Program-made: the position numbers and the translations under genes
Assembly: GCF_030867145.1 (NCBI RefSeq)
Contig: NC_134454.1
Coordinates: forward strand, 50,527,830 to 50,591,829
Reading direction: 5' to 3'
DNA length: 64,000 nt
Source: Opisthocomus hoazin
Taxonomy: Eukaryota; Chordata; Aves; Opisthocomiformes; Opisthocomidae
The notes under the pieces: model-generated
What the model was told of the DNA's origin: nothing
Databases searched by the model: none
The model's input: only the letters and a program-made list of their open reading frames with translations
In this document: positions 48,001 to 60,000 of the stretch, piece by piece
Layout of the letters: every line of letters starts with the position of its first letter
Position numbering within the stretch: the stretch's first letter is position 1

Positions 48001-51000
48001 CTAGTGATGCACTTTTTCTGGGACTTAAGTCAGCCTGCCCTGTTGCTGTGTCAAGATTCATATAAATAAATGGAAACAATGTTCAATTCTCTTGCTTGGA
48101 ACCATAATCATGGTATGTTTAATTGGAACAGAAAAATATTTATAGCATTATTTTATAGGGTAGTAGTATATTAAGTTTGTAGGTGTTCAGGATGATTTTA
48201 GTTGTTAGCAAGCCTAGCTGTTACAAAATATACTTTATAGCATGGGGAAAACAGTTCAGGAAATTAAGCAGTTTGGTAGATTTCACTGAACTTTTTATGA
48301 TTATAATAGTGTTCTGTGGCTAATGGTAAATTGCACAGTGTTTAAGAAGACTAATCTATAATTGGGGACTGGGTGAGTTGCTCTCACCTTTTCTTAACAT
48401 TGTTCAGAAATGCGAACATATTAGCACAGATGATTATATTACAAATTCTTTGAGGGGTGTTGGGTAAACTTTGCATCAGGGCTGCTTATCTGCAAATATT
48501 TTGTACTTCTGGGGTGATCCAAAGAGCTAACTAGCCCTTTTGGCTGTGTGATAACAAAACAGAAAACTGAGGTTAATTTCTGTTTTGCTGTAGGTTTTGG
48601 GAGTTTTTGTTTTGTTGTTTTGTTTTGTTTTCTCCCTTCAGCAGCATGGATGTTACTTTTTTTTTTTCTGTTCAGTCTTTTTTTTTATTCCTCTTGAAGC
48701 TTTTTGATGTTTGTGTAAACAGTCGGTCAAAGCAACTTACTTGTAAGGTGACCAGTCAGTGTATTGACAAGAACAGACACAATAGAAAACTGCATTAGGA
48801 GGCAAGCCGTTGGGATTTGCAGTAAATATATTACAGAACACAAGTGAATTGCCGATACTGCTTGTTTAGCAGTTTGCAAGGGCAATGGTAGTATGGATTT
48901 TTGAATTAGAAGGGAAGGACTGTTCTTTCTCTGTGCTGGAACATCTAGTTGATGGCTGAGGATAAAATTGATTTAGAGAACAAAATGCTGCTGCCTCTGT
49001 TTGTGCCATTTTAAAGGCTTCTATGGATTAGCAAGCAAAAACAGAAAGAGAGCTTTCAGTTTTGGAGCAGGGGAGCAAGAATGTGTATGCTTGTTCAGCT
49101 GCATCTTGATTAGGTATGAAGTCTAGGAGGAAACCTGCTTTTTGTTAGGTCAAGAAAAGGAAAGAGCATCTGAAGTTGGGTGGGTTTTATGGTCTGTGGG
49201 AATCTGCCTATTTATGAAATTGTTTTTAATTATTTGTTCTAAAACCCCTGAATTGTTGTGGTCTCTGCTTCATGGTATGATGATCTTAACTTTTTTAAAT
49301 GTAGAAGGTTGAATTAAATCATTGGCAGAGGGCATGGAAAACCCACAATTTCTTGGGAAAAATAACTAATAGGTCATTCTTTGCGGTGTTGCCACAAAAG
49401 TTTCCATTTACCACAAAGTTTTTTTGTTTTGTTTAAAAAAAATAAAAGAAGCTGAAACATTAATTTGTGAGTTCGGGTGTAAGGTCATTCTGAATTTCTT
49501 TTTTTGTAACTGGTTATGAGATTTCCAGCTGTTACTTTGCAGACAGCTAGCTGTCTGTGGCCTCAAGTGATGGACATAAATTGCCAGTTAAGCAAACACA
49601 AAATCTTTAATTAACAAGACCTATGGGAAGCTCTTGGTTTGTTTCTTTAAACTGAAATATGAACTGTGGAATCACAGCACTAGAAAAGACCTAGTGCCTC
49701 CCTGTGTCCTAGCAGGACTGGCTGTACCAGTGTCATTGCTGACAGGGTGCTTGTCCTGTTGGTTAGCAAAGACTTAACAGTAGTGGCGACTTGCAACCTC
49801 TCAAGGGAGCAGAGTGCTTTTACGTCCTAGCTGTTGAAGTGCTTCTTCAGTTACAACTTCATTTTTTTCTGTTGCAGCTTCAGCTCTTTACTATGCATTT
49901 TCTTCACCCTGAACAGGGTGAACAGATTATTCCCCTGCCTTCCAGAACCGTTTTGTGTACCTCTACAGTCTTAACATTCATTCTCCGAAGGTTGTTGTCT
50001 GGCTGAAGTACAGTGCCCGAAATAAGTGCAGTACTCCAGAGGACGAAATGCTGTGCTGAGTAGCATAGAAAGTTTGCTTAGCGTATGGCTTATTGTGGTG
50101 GCAGCCTTTTTTGCACCAGCATGCTATTGATTTATGTTCAACTTATGATCCGCTGTGACTGATAAGTTCCTTCCTGGCCCATTATTTCCTTTTCCTTTAT
50201 GTTCCTGTCTAGGCATGCTATGGTTCTTTATTCCTATTTATCCCTGTCCTTCTTTTGTCTTTGTAGTCCATTTTTCCATTCACTGTGAAGTGAGTTCTGA
50301 AGCTATTCTCCAGGATATTCTGTCTTTCTCAGCTTGAAGCTCTCTTCAAATTAAGGATTAGGGCAAATGAAGAGATCTTTATGTTTGTTAGTGGGAAATA
50401 CTTAAAAATACTGGACCTGTCATGCATGCAGAACTTCTTAATTTGCAGAAGAGAAGGATGTATTCATACATGGTTTCATCATCAAGCAGTTTTGTACTTG
50501 TTCCTGTGAAATTTCACCTGGGTTTTTTCTGTTGTTCGTAATAGTGCTATGAATGTCAAAATCTTAGCAAAGATGTTAACATTGTCTGCCCCTTAGCCAT
50601 AATTGCTTTACCTTTCTGCACATAGCATAATTCTAATGTTGTTTACTGCTGAAAAATACTGCTGAGTTGTGATTTAGATCCCTTTTTCATCTAAATGTTC
50701 ATGAAGAAGAGGCTTTTTAATGCCCTAAACATAAGGAATAGTAATGAAGCTGGAATGTCTTTGCTCCTTCATTTGCTGTTTTCTGTCTGTTGGGCACTGT
50801 CCTTTCGTCATTTCCTATCCACTTGACATTTGCAGGTTCTGCAAGGTGTGTCCACTAGCTGTTTGGTCTTCACTAATGTGCTCCTTTTATTTCATAAGGC
50901 CTAGTCAATTTGAAGATATTTTACCTGAAACTCTTAGATCTGTTCCTTTCCCGTTGAAGCTGCAGTGTTGACCTTACATAACTAATAATTTGTATTAATT

Positions 51001-54000
51001 ATGCCGTTGGTAATGATTCTTGTATAGTTAACATGAATACAAAAAAGTGTAGACTTTCTGGCCTTCTCAGTGCTGCTTGACCGTATCTTTCCTTTCTAAT
51101 TAAGGGGATCAAACCATGTTTTTGTTCTGCTCTGACTATTCCAACCTGTAGAGGAGTAGTTCTGTTAGCTGTTGCTTACTAGTGACACATAGTTTCAAAA
51201 ATATGTGTTTATGCTGCATATCTCTGTGCTGTCTCACCTGACTTGGCTTCTGCTTCCTGTATGCTTTCCTGTTTGTACGAAGTCTCTTAAGAACTTGGGA
51301 TTTAGTCTCTTGGCTCAATGCCATTCCTCCCCTTTTTCCTCTGTCCCTTCCTCTTCCTTTCTTAGATGTATTAACTGTCATCCATGCCCTTAATACTGCT
51401 TCATGAAGAAAATGTCAGCTGTCCATAATGCCATTTTATCTCCCTCCTCAGTAATGAGTCCTATAAAGCTGATCTTACCAGTTGGCATTTGCTTTCCTGA
51501 AGCCTTACTGGCTGTTTCATTCTTTCTGTCATGATGCTTGTAAACTCTGCAGTGATTGTCAGTCTCAATCAAATTAGTTTCTGTTTGGACAGTTTCAATC
51601 AGTTCTTCTCTATTAGAATGTAATCTAGGTGGTATCTTTACTAGTTTTTTCTGTTCTATGAGCAGTATATACATGTAAAAATAATAAAATGGGGAGGAAA
51701 GTTATTGACATGTTCCTAAAGCTTTGCTTAAACTTTGCCACATGGTGAGAATCTCCATTATTTTCACCTTCCTTCCAAATCCTGTGTGGTGGGTATTTCT
51801 GCTAGTTGCTGACAAAGGAGTTGTCAACCTTCTTAACTTGTTAATTATTTGTAGGTCACCTGATGACACCCGAAACAGATATGAACATCCTTTTAAAGCC
51901 TTAAGTGGTTTCTCTGACTTGACAGATTTTTTGAAACTGAGCTGTGAATGTACTAAGTATTGTAAAATGGTGACATTGCATGCATGTGCATGTGACTTCC
52001 TTAGTAAGTTTCATTTCGTTGTTATTTCTGAAGTCCTGGTGAAAGTAACATATTGAATTTCCCCCCAGATTTCAGGTCCTTGTCTTAATGTGTCTACTTC
52101 TTTGTCTTAATGTGTCATCTTTTTTTGTCAGATAGCATGCTTACTGTTCTAGTCAAGTCCAGATTCTACTGCTGTTACAGTTTTACCGGAATGTTGATAA
52201 AGACTGAATCCTGACTGACTTTTGTTATTGACTTACATACTGTAGACGTGTATACTTGTTTTGAAGAACTTTATGCTCTAGTTTTTAGAAGCTGCGTGGT
52301 TAAAGAAACTTCTCCTGTGCAAGAGCTCTGACTTTCTACTGCTGTCCAAATAAAGTGTCTCAGTATGACAAGTGAAGCAAGGGTGTATGCAGAAAACTGG
52401 ATGTGACTTATGGGAGTGAGAGTGAAATAGGAGGTATTTTTAAAATAATGTCCTAAACAAAAAGTAAAGTGCTCTGCTCTGCTCTGCTCTCTGCTCTCCG
52501 TCTGCTCTCCGTCTGCTCTCCGTCTGCTCTCCGTCTGCTCTCCGTCTGCTCTCCGTCTGCTCTCCGTCTGCTCTCCGTCTGCTCTCCGTCTGCTCTCCGT
52601 CTGCTCTCCGTCTGCTCCTTGTTCTTGTATAGTGTAGTGCTTCTCTGTCTTTTGTCCAGGATAAATGAAATTCTTGATGTCCTTAAAAGTAATAATGCAA
52701 AGCATGCTGGATAATTTTGGAGACCATGCTTCTAGAACACTGTAAGAGCACATGAGGATGCAGCCCTATGGGAAAAGAGGAGCTCATTCAGTAGCTTGTT
52801 TCCCCCTAAAATCTCTGCTCCCAGCTTGGTTCTCCTGGTACTTTGGACTGTTCTGCTATCTGACAGATGCTATCTGTGAGCCTGTTTAACTCGCTGACAT
52901 GGTGGTTTACTAAGCTAGCCCTTTCCCTCCACCTGTAGTCATGTTTTCTGCTTGGCTAGTTAGATGAGATAGTGGACAAGTCCAATTGTCTCCAGCATGG
53001 TTCAAAGAAGGTGTGTCTGGAAGCAAAGGTGGCAAGACCTCTTCTGCATTGTACTTAGCATTTGCCTTGCTCAACATCTTATGAAATCTAGATAAAAATG
53101 GGATCTATGTGCTAAAAAATAACTTGGCAGTAAAATAAAGCTGTGTGCTCACTTGAGGGATTTAAGTACTTCTGTGTGTATTGAAGGTTAGCTTAGACAT
53201 GGAAGCTAAGATGTGGAACTGAAATTTGGATAAACATACCATTTGTAGTTGTGAGTGCTGTAGCAAGGTGGGCTACAGCTGGATTAAAGGAGAAATGCAG
53301 TAACTGTCCTGTTTAGCCAAGTTTAAGAAGAGTCTTGACACAGTGAACATGTGTGAAAGGAGCACTTTAACATCCTGACAACAGCTTCTTTGTTGCCAGT
53401 TGGCTTGGGTTCAACAGGATTTACAGCTGCAAATGGGATGGGCAGTTGTGTACAGCGGTTCACTGAGAGCTATGCAGCAGCCTCTTTCTATTATTGTAGA
53501 AAGCATTGAAATTGGACATTTGAAATATATCCAGTCACTTCACTTTACTCTTGAACGAAGTCCAAATCTGTAGTAGATGTTTGGCAAGTGTAGCTGTTGA
53601 CTTGTGCATCATATGTAGCTTATGTTGAAATTAACATGACCTTTCTGTAATTTAAACTGACATCTAAGAGGATTCAGATAAATGTAATTTAGGTTGTAAA
53701 TCTTAAAAATACCAATTTCATTTGGAAACTGTTTCATGTTTTGTGACTTTATCATTTTGAGGTTTTGTTCTGTTAATATTTCTGTTACTTCTTCCTCTCC
53801 CCCCTCCCACTTGCAATATGGTGGTGTTTTGGTTCTGTTCATAGCTAAAGATTTTTCATGCCAGTCTTCTGGGGTTTTAATATCGTTGTCTTGTTGGTGG
53901 CTAACCTTGCAATTAAAATGAGTAGTACAAATGTGGTGCACAGGGAAGGCTGTGTGTGTTAATGGTATATCATGTTAAACTGGCAGTTTATGCTCAAAAT

Positions 54001-57000
54001 ACAGAGATTGCTCCTGTCACTGAAATAAGTGCTACTCATTGCCGCTTGTCAGATAGAATTTCAAGTATCTGTTGAGAATAAACCTTCCCACCCCTCCTAT
54101 TGGTGAGAATATTAGTAATGACAGTGTTTATAATTTGAAATAGAGTTTGAAGGCCAACTTCCACAGTTTGTTGCAGAATGGTTAATATGGCGGTAAAGGG
54201 GAGATGAATGTGGCTACTTGTGTGAGTCTATTACTCAGGAGGCCTGTAAATTTGATTGGCTGCTGCAGTTCTAGCAGAATCATTCGATTTGAGGGCAATA
54301 GAAAGATAAGATATCCAATTACCCAAATGATTTGCAGGGTTAGCCAACGTTGTCATGGAGATGCGAGTTGGAACAAATTAAATTTTAAGCAATAAAATAA
54401 TCTTAAAGCGTGTCTGGGAACAAGAAAATTTGGCAGTGGCACTTACCTGAATTGAATCTTAGCTTGACACACTGTTGTTTGACATTGATATACTATGGGG
54501 GCCTAAACTTTTAAATGGCGTGTTGCCTTTAATTTTTTTTTTCCTTTTGCAGCCATTGCCAAAACAGACTGTAGTGCATTAGTTTTAAATAAAAGGGCAT
54601 TAATAATATATGCATATCTCAGTGCTCAGTGTGGATTCAATAACTCATGAACAACAAAGTTCATAGAATGCTAGCCTTAATCATTTAAGGCTTTTGAATG
54701 TTTAAGTTTTGAGATTTAATTATACCTCCAACATCTCCTCACTCTCTGAATTTGCAGCAAGAAATTTTTGGAAGTGCTTGAGTCTTTCTGTAGTGAAGTT
54801 CTAACAAAGCAAGCAGAGAGCTAAGCACAGCGAAATGTTTCTTTTTTTGTTATTACTCTGTGAATGTGTGCATTTTGTTGTCTTGGAAGATCTCAATCAC
54901 AAAAAGAATAAAGGATATATCATTTAAGTGTACCGCTTCTTTCAATGATTCCGCTGGAAAAAATGAAAATACTAAACGGGTACGAAACTTTAGCTCAAGA
55001 CTAAACATACACATGCAGTTTCTTACCCAGGGACTTTTGGATTGTAGTATTTAACTGATTTCTGGCTTGCAGCAGGGCTTAAAAATGGTCAAGGATGTCC
55101 CATAAAAAGGGCTTTTAACCACATGTCTGTTAGGCAGATGGAGATGAAAATTGGTCTGAGGTCAAGCCATTTGCAGCATTCTCATAGCCTTCGATTTTCT
55201 TCTCATCCCCACCACAGATAATCTCAAATGATTCAGTAATGACCAAAAGGTGCAACATTGACCTTTACTCCCTAGTGGATTACTGTGTTACATGCTGTAA
55301 ATGGCAGGAAGTCCATTTTGTTCTTCCAGAAGGAGTTCAGTGTTGTACTTGGCTTTCTGTGTTGAAAGTGTGAGTTGAGGCAGAGTACTTAAGAATTACC
55401 TTCTAAAGCTTTTGTGAATGTGATTTGACAGTATATTCTTTTCATGTGCATTAAAGGCTGATTCTCTGAGTCTTTGGCTTTAAAAGAATGGATTAGGACA
55501 CAGCTTTTTTCATGTTTTCTTGCTTTTAATCGTGTTGTTCCTAAGCTTTATTCTTCCCAGTCTAATGAGAAATTATGTTGAAACAACTAAAGTAAATAAA
55601 AATGTAATAAATAAGACTGCATAAGCCCATCCTTGAGAAGCGGTGATGGAGTGCTTTCAAATACTGATATTTGATGTAGCACCATGGACGCTATAACTAA
55701 AGTCACTCCTGGGATGTGTGTGGTAGGCAGTGATTGGAGCAAAACCCAAATTATTGTTGTTGAAACCTCTGAAGTTCAAAAGTGATTAATTCTCCTCAGA
55801 GGAAGGTTGCATTCTTGACTCAGGAGTGAGAGTGGTGGCTCTCGTAGGCTAGGGCTTCCAGCATTAGTGCTAAAATATACATGTATGTTAGGTGTGGTAA
55901 GAAATACAGTTAGAGTTTGGATACATGTGTTACACTTCCTTTTCATTCTAGTGCAAAAATCTGTGGTTTCAGAAATCATGTTGCTATAAGTATGATATTT
56001 TACATGGTGCTTCAGAAGGTACAGTCTGTCAAAATGCGAAATTATCTGGAATAGACTACTGTAGAAGAGAACACTTCAATTCTTTTTTCACAATGCAGAA
56101 GGAAAAAAATTACAGTTGTATATACAAACTCTTTCTTAACTGCTCAGTAAAATGACTTAGTTAAATGAATATTATATTTAGTAACTAGTCTGGCTTCTTG
56201 GTTCTTTGTTATTATGCTAAGAATTCACTTTAACAAGAGACAAACTTAAGTACGAACACTTGAGTTTGGCAATGGTTAGGTCAAAACATTTAAGTCCTTA
56301 ACTAGATGGAACAGGCAAAAAAATTTCATGAGTGAAGGGGAAAAAAAAATCCGTTGGCTCAACTTAATTTTACAAAATGCAGCTGAATTCCTTCATGTTA
56401 ATTTTTAATGATACTTCAGAAAGGAGGGTAGCACTTCAGTTAGGGGTCTGACAAGCTTGTCATTTGCAAATAAATCAAAAGACAATCATTACAACAGCAA
56501 GAACCAGTGAATGATGTAGTTTTGCCATTCTTTGATGGGCCCCACACTCAAGTCCTCTATTAAAAATGAATGTATTCAAGAGGCTCTGTGTTAAGAACAC
56601 AAACAATTAAGGGCACTTCAGATGCTTTGCTAAGAGCTGCTATAGAGCTAGGAGGGCTTTCATGAGAGATGCAGGCTTCTACAGTCTGCTTTACGAAGGA
56701 GCCAAAGAACATGGGCAATTAGTCATGTTTGTCTATGCTCGAGCAGCTTTCTGCAAAATTTTCTTTGTTTACTCATTCTTCTGACTGACCTACATGTCTC
56801 AAGATCAGGGGTTAGATAATAGCTACATTATATTGGGAAGCCTCTAGAAGTAACTGATAAGTATCTTTCTTTTAAGACTTTCAAATGCATGAGCCCCAAA
56901 TCTGCAATACACAGTTTACTCTAATGCCACCAATTAATGATGGCTAGTCTTGATTAACAAAGCTCTTCTAAACCCCTTCAAAAAAGGTTTTTGCTTTCAA

Positions 57001-60000
57001 GAATAGATATATACACACACGTGCGCGTATACACTCAAAGATATTTCACCTTGAAAAGTGAACGTACATTGCCTTTTGAACAGCTAGATTTATATTTAAA
57101 GTAATGAAAGTTCCTTTTACTCAATTCTGAAAACAACCTATTGCTACTCCTAACGGGCAAGATTAGGTGAATGGTGCATTAAAACCTGACTTTCGCAACT
57201 CACTAGGGAACAGAAATATTCTTTTAACATGTTTTTGAATAAGAATGGCTTTTATGAAACACGTGAGGGCAGCAAACAGGAGATATGTGAAATCTCATAG
57301 AGGATAAATAATTTGAAGTACTTTATTATTTAATTATGTGTGAGAAATTGTGTTAGAAATAGTGCTAGTAGGCAAACTGCCTTTTACATGTAACCAGACT
57401 TTTGTCATGAAGTATAGAATAGCCTTTTCAGTTTACATTCAGTGTAAATATCTTTTAACTAGCACTTGTAACAGCAGCAAATCTCAAAACCAAACTTATT
57501 TGTCGTGTACATTGAGCTTACCTAGCATTGTGGATAAATGTTAAGGATGCTGGTCATGTAAGATCATCAGTGATGCCCTGCTTTGGTAAAGACAAACTCA
57601 AAAGGATAATTTTTTTCAGTTCTGATACTAAGGTGTAATAGTACTCAGACAATTATAAAGCAAGATTGACGAGGAAAGGGGGAAAGTTGATTATGCTGCC
57701 TTTTTAGAAAATAAATAAAAATTTTAAAAACTCTAATTGACCTGTGTTGGGACTAATAATTATCACATGATGTAGCATTCTCTTGTTTACCGTGTGCTGT
57801 TCTGTGTGCTGTGTTATTACAGTGAAGCTCAGATTTTTGGGACCTGTGCAGGAAAACCCAATAATGTGGACAACTTGCATGTTTTATAGACTGTTGAAAA
57901 AAGAAGCTTTTTCCTTATAGCTACAAGAAAGATGGTTATATCAGTATTACAGAATAGGGAGACTTTTGTGTAGGCTGTATAGGCCAAAGAACTCTTCAGG
58001 AGAAACCAAAGGAGCTTCTTATTTTACTTTTTTCTTTCCCCTCTTCTCACTTGCTGTGATTCATCCTTGTGTCTGTCCTGAACGCAAAGGTAATTGTACT
58101 GGTCTAGGGCAGTTAAGTTGTTGGACCCTAAACATCTTAGCTAAACATCAGGCAACCAAACTGTGTGACAGACTTTCTTTCCATAGCTGACATACCTTGC
58201 TTTCTGCAGACATACCAGGTATGTGGAAAAATGTCTTTTATTACATAGACACTCACAGTTGTGTTTTTTTTTTTATTTTTTCCTTGTTAATGTACGCTGA
58301 AAGTACCAACAGAAGTGGTAATAGTTAAGTTTGATGACTGATAATAAAGCTGGTAACTTCCTTATATTGCCTCTGCTGGTGTGTATGTAGTACGAGTACT
58401 AAAGGCCACACACACAGAATGATGAATATTTTATGGTTGTGACACAGACAAAACAGAAACACTGCGGTGGTACTGAAATGGTGGCTGTTCCTACTGAGGA
58501 GAGAGATCTGTTGCCCTTGTTGTAGGGGGAGAAAGGTTTGCTGTAAAGCAGCTGTCACTTCATTGCCTTTATTTAAGGGGAATCTTTTTGTCGTAGGAGG
58601 AAACTGTCCCATGTATGCTTCAGAGGCTCTTGTCTCCAACAAACTTTAGAATGGATGTGTCAAATGCCAGATGTCGGTCAGGTGGAGGGAGGACTTCAGC
58701 TGATGTAAGGATAAGCACAGCACAGCGTCTGTGTAAAAAAAACCTCAGGACGATGGGAAGGCTCAGGGAAAGGCTTGGCAGAGAAGTCAGCCATGTTTTC
58801 ATCTGACTTCTTTGAAATGATCAGGTTTATGCATATCATTTCATGGAAGGCCTAATAATTCTCAGCAGGGTTCTCTTTGTTTCTTGTACCTTAAAATAAA
58901 ACAAAAACCCCAAGAAGTGTCTATATGGATTAATGATATGACAGAGACTGACAAGAGCTGTTCAGAGTGTCTTATATGTAGGATGAGTTAGCACCTGGAA
59001 GCTAATTTTGGTTTTGTGCAACTGTGCTACAGTGACTGCAGGAGATGTTTTTGAGGAAAAACTGTAGGAGTTGGACGAATACCTTGAGGGTTAATTATAA
59101 TGGTGGTTCTGAGTGGTGGGCAGATGTATAGGTCTGAAAAGCTGTAAGCACAGGTAAGACTGAGTATCCCACCAGAAATGCTGTGTTCAAGTTGATGTGC
59201 CAGAAGTGGAAGATATAAAAGTGGGAGATACATAAAGCTGTCGACAGGTGGGACTCAGACACTTCATCCTGCTGTCTTTGCTACTTTTAGTGAAGGATTG
59301 TTCTGTTCTCTGCTGGTTCCTAGCCTTATTGTTCTCCTGTTACTCACAGTTTCACTAATTTGCTGTTACTGACTATCACATTTTCTGATCAGATTCTTTT
59401 TCTTGTCTTCATTATTTTAATACTCTCTCGGTATGGATGTTTTGGAAGTATGTACCTTTTGTCTCCATTCTGCCTTGCTTCTGTTTTGGTATTTCTTTTG
59501 TACTCCTGATGGCGTGTTTCTGTCAGCAAAACTAATTTTACCTTCTAATAGGCAGATAAAATTGATCATGAAAGAAACATTTTTCTTCCATGCCTGTCAC
59601 CTTCATGTTATGCTGCTTGATAATTTGAGTAATAATAAATCTACCTTTTAAAAGGCTTTATCTTGGACTTAATGGATTTCAAAAATGCTGTACTTGTTAA
59701 TGAGCTATGTACAAGGACCAGATTTGTGCCTAAATGTGTACATGGATTAGGTGCTTTAGACATGACAGATGTCCTAGAGTAGCTAACTAAATCTTTTTGC
59801 TCATCTGGGCTTATATATTAACTATTTATATTTGCAGTAATATGAAGATGTGGATTTGTTTTTTTTACTTTCTTCACTGTGTGAACTTAGTATAGTCCTT
59901 TACACTAGTTAATACATGGCAACAAACCTAAAACACAGTTTTAATCAAAATACTTTTCCTCTATAGACAGAAATCGCCAAGAGATTGAATACAATTTGTG

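Larger units (their letters stand above)
41355..59966 (+). other. TLE1: TLE1 intron 4 (18.6 kb)
   Basis: GTAAGG...CTATAG. The large intron holds decayed CR1 copies (about 46.56-47.9 and 49.67-50.33 kb), an 11-bp minisatellite (52491-52617) and enhancer-like blocks (about 54.17-54.42 and 56.43-56.78 kb), listed separately. Outside these I see AT-rich sequence with short unmatched frames and no credible extra exon. Confidence 0.9.

Noticed and set aside
52491-52617. CRISPR-like array
   Set aside because: Units are 11 bp, directly abutting and have no spacers; the context is a vertebrate intron.
52271-52753. Repetitive open frames on both strands (an 11-residue repeat)
   Set aside because: They come from an 11-bp tandem repeat without stops in any of the frames; flanks are not coding.
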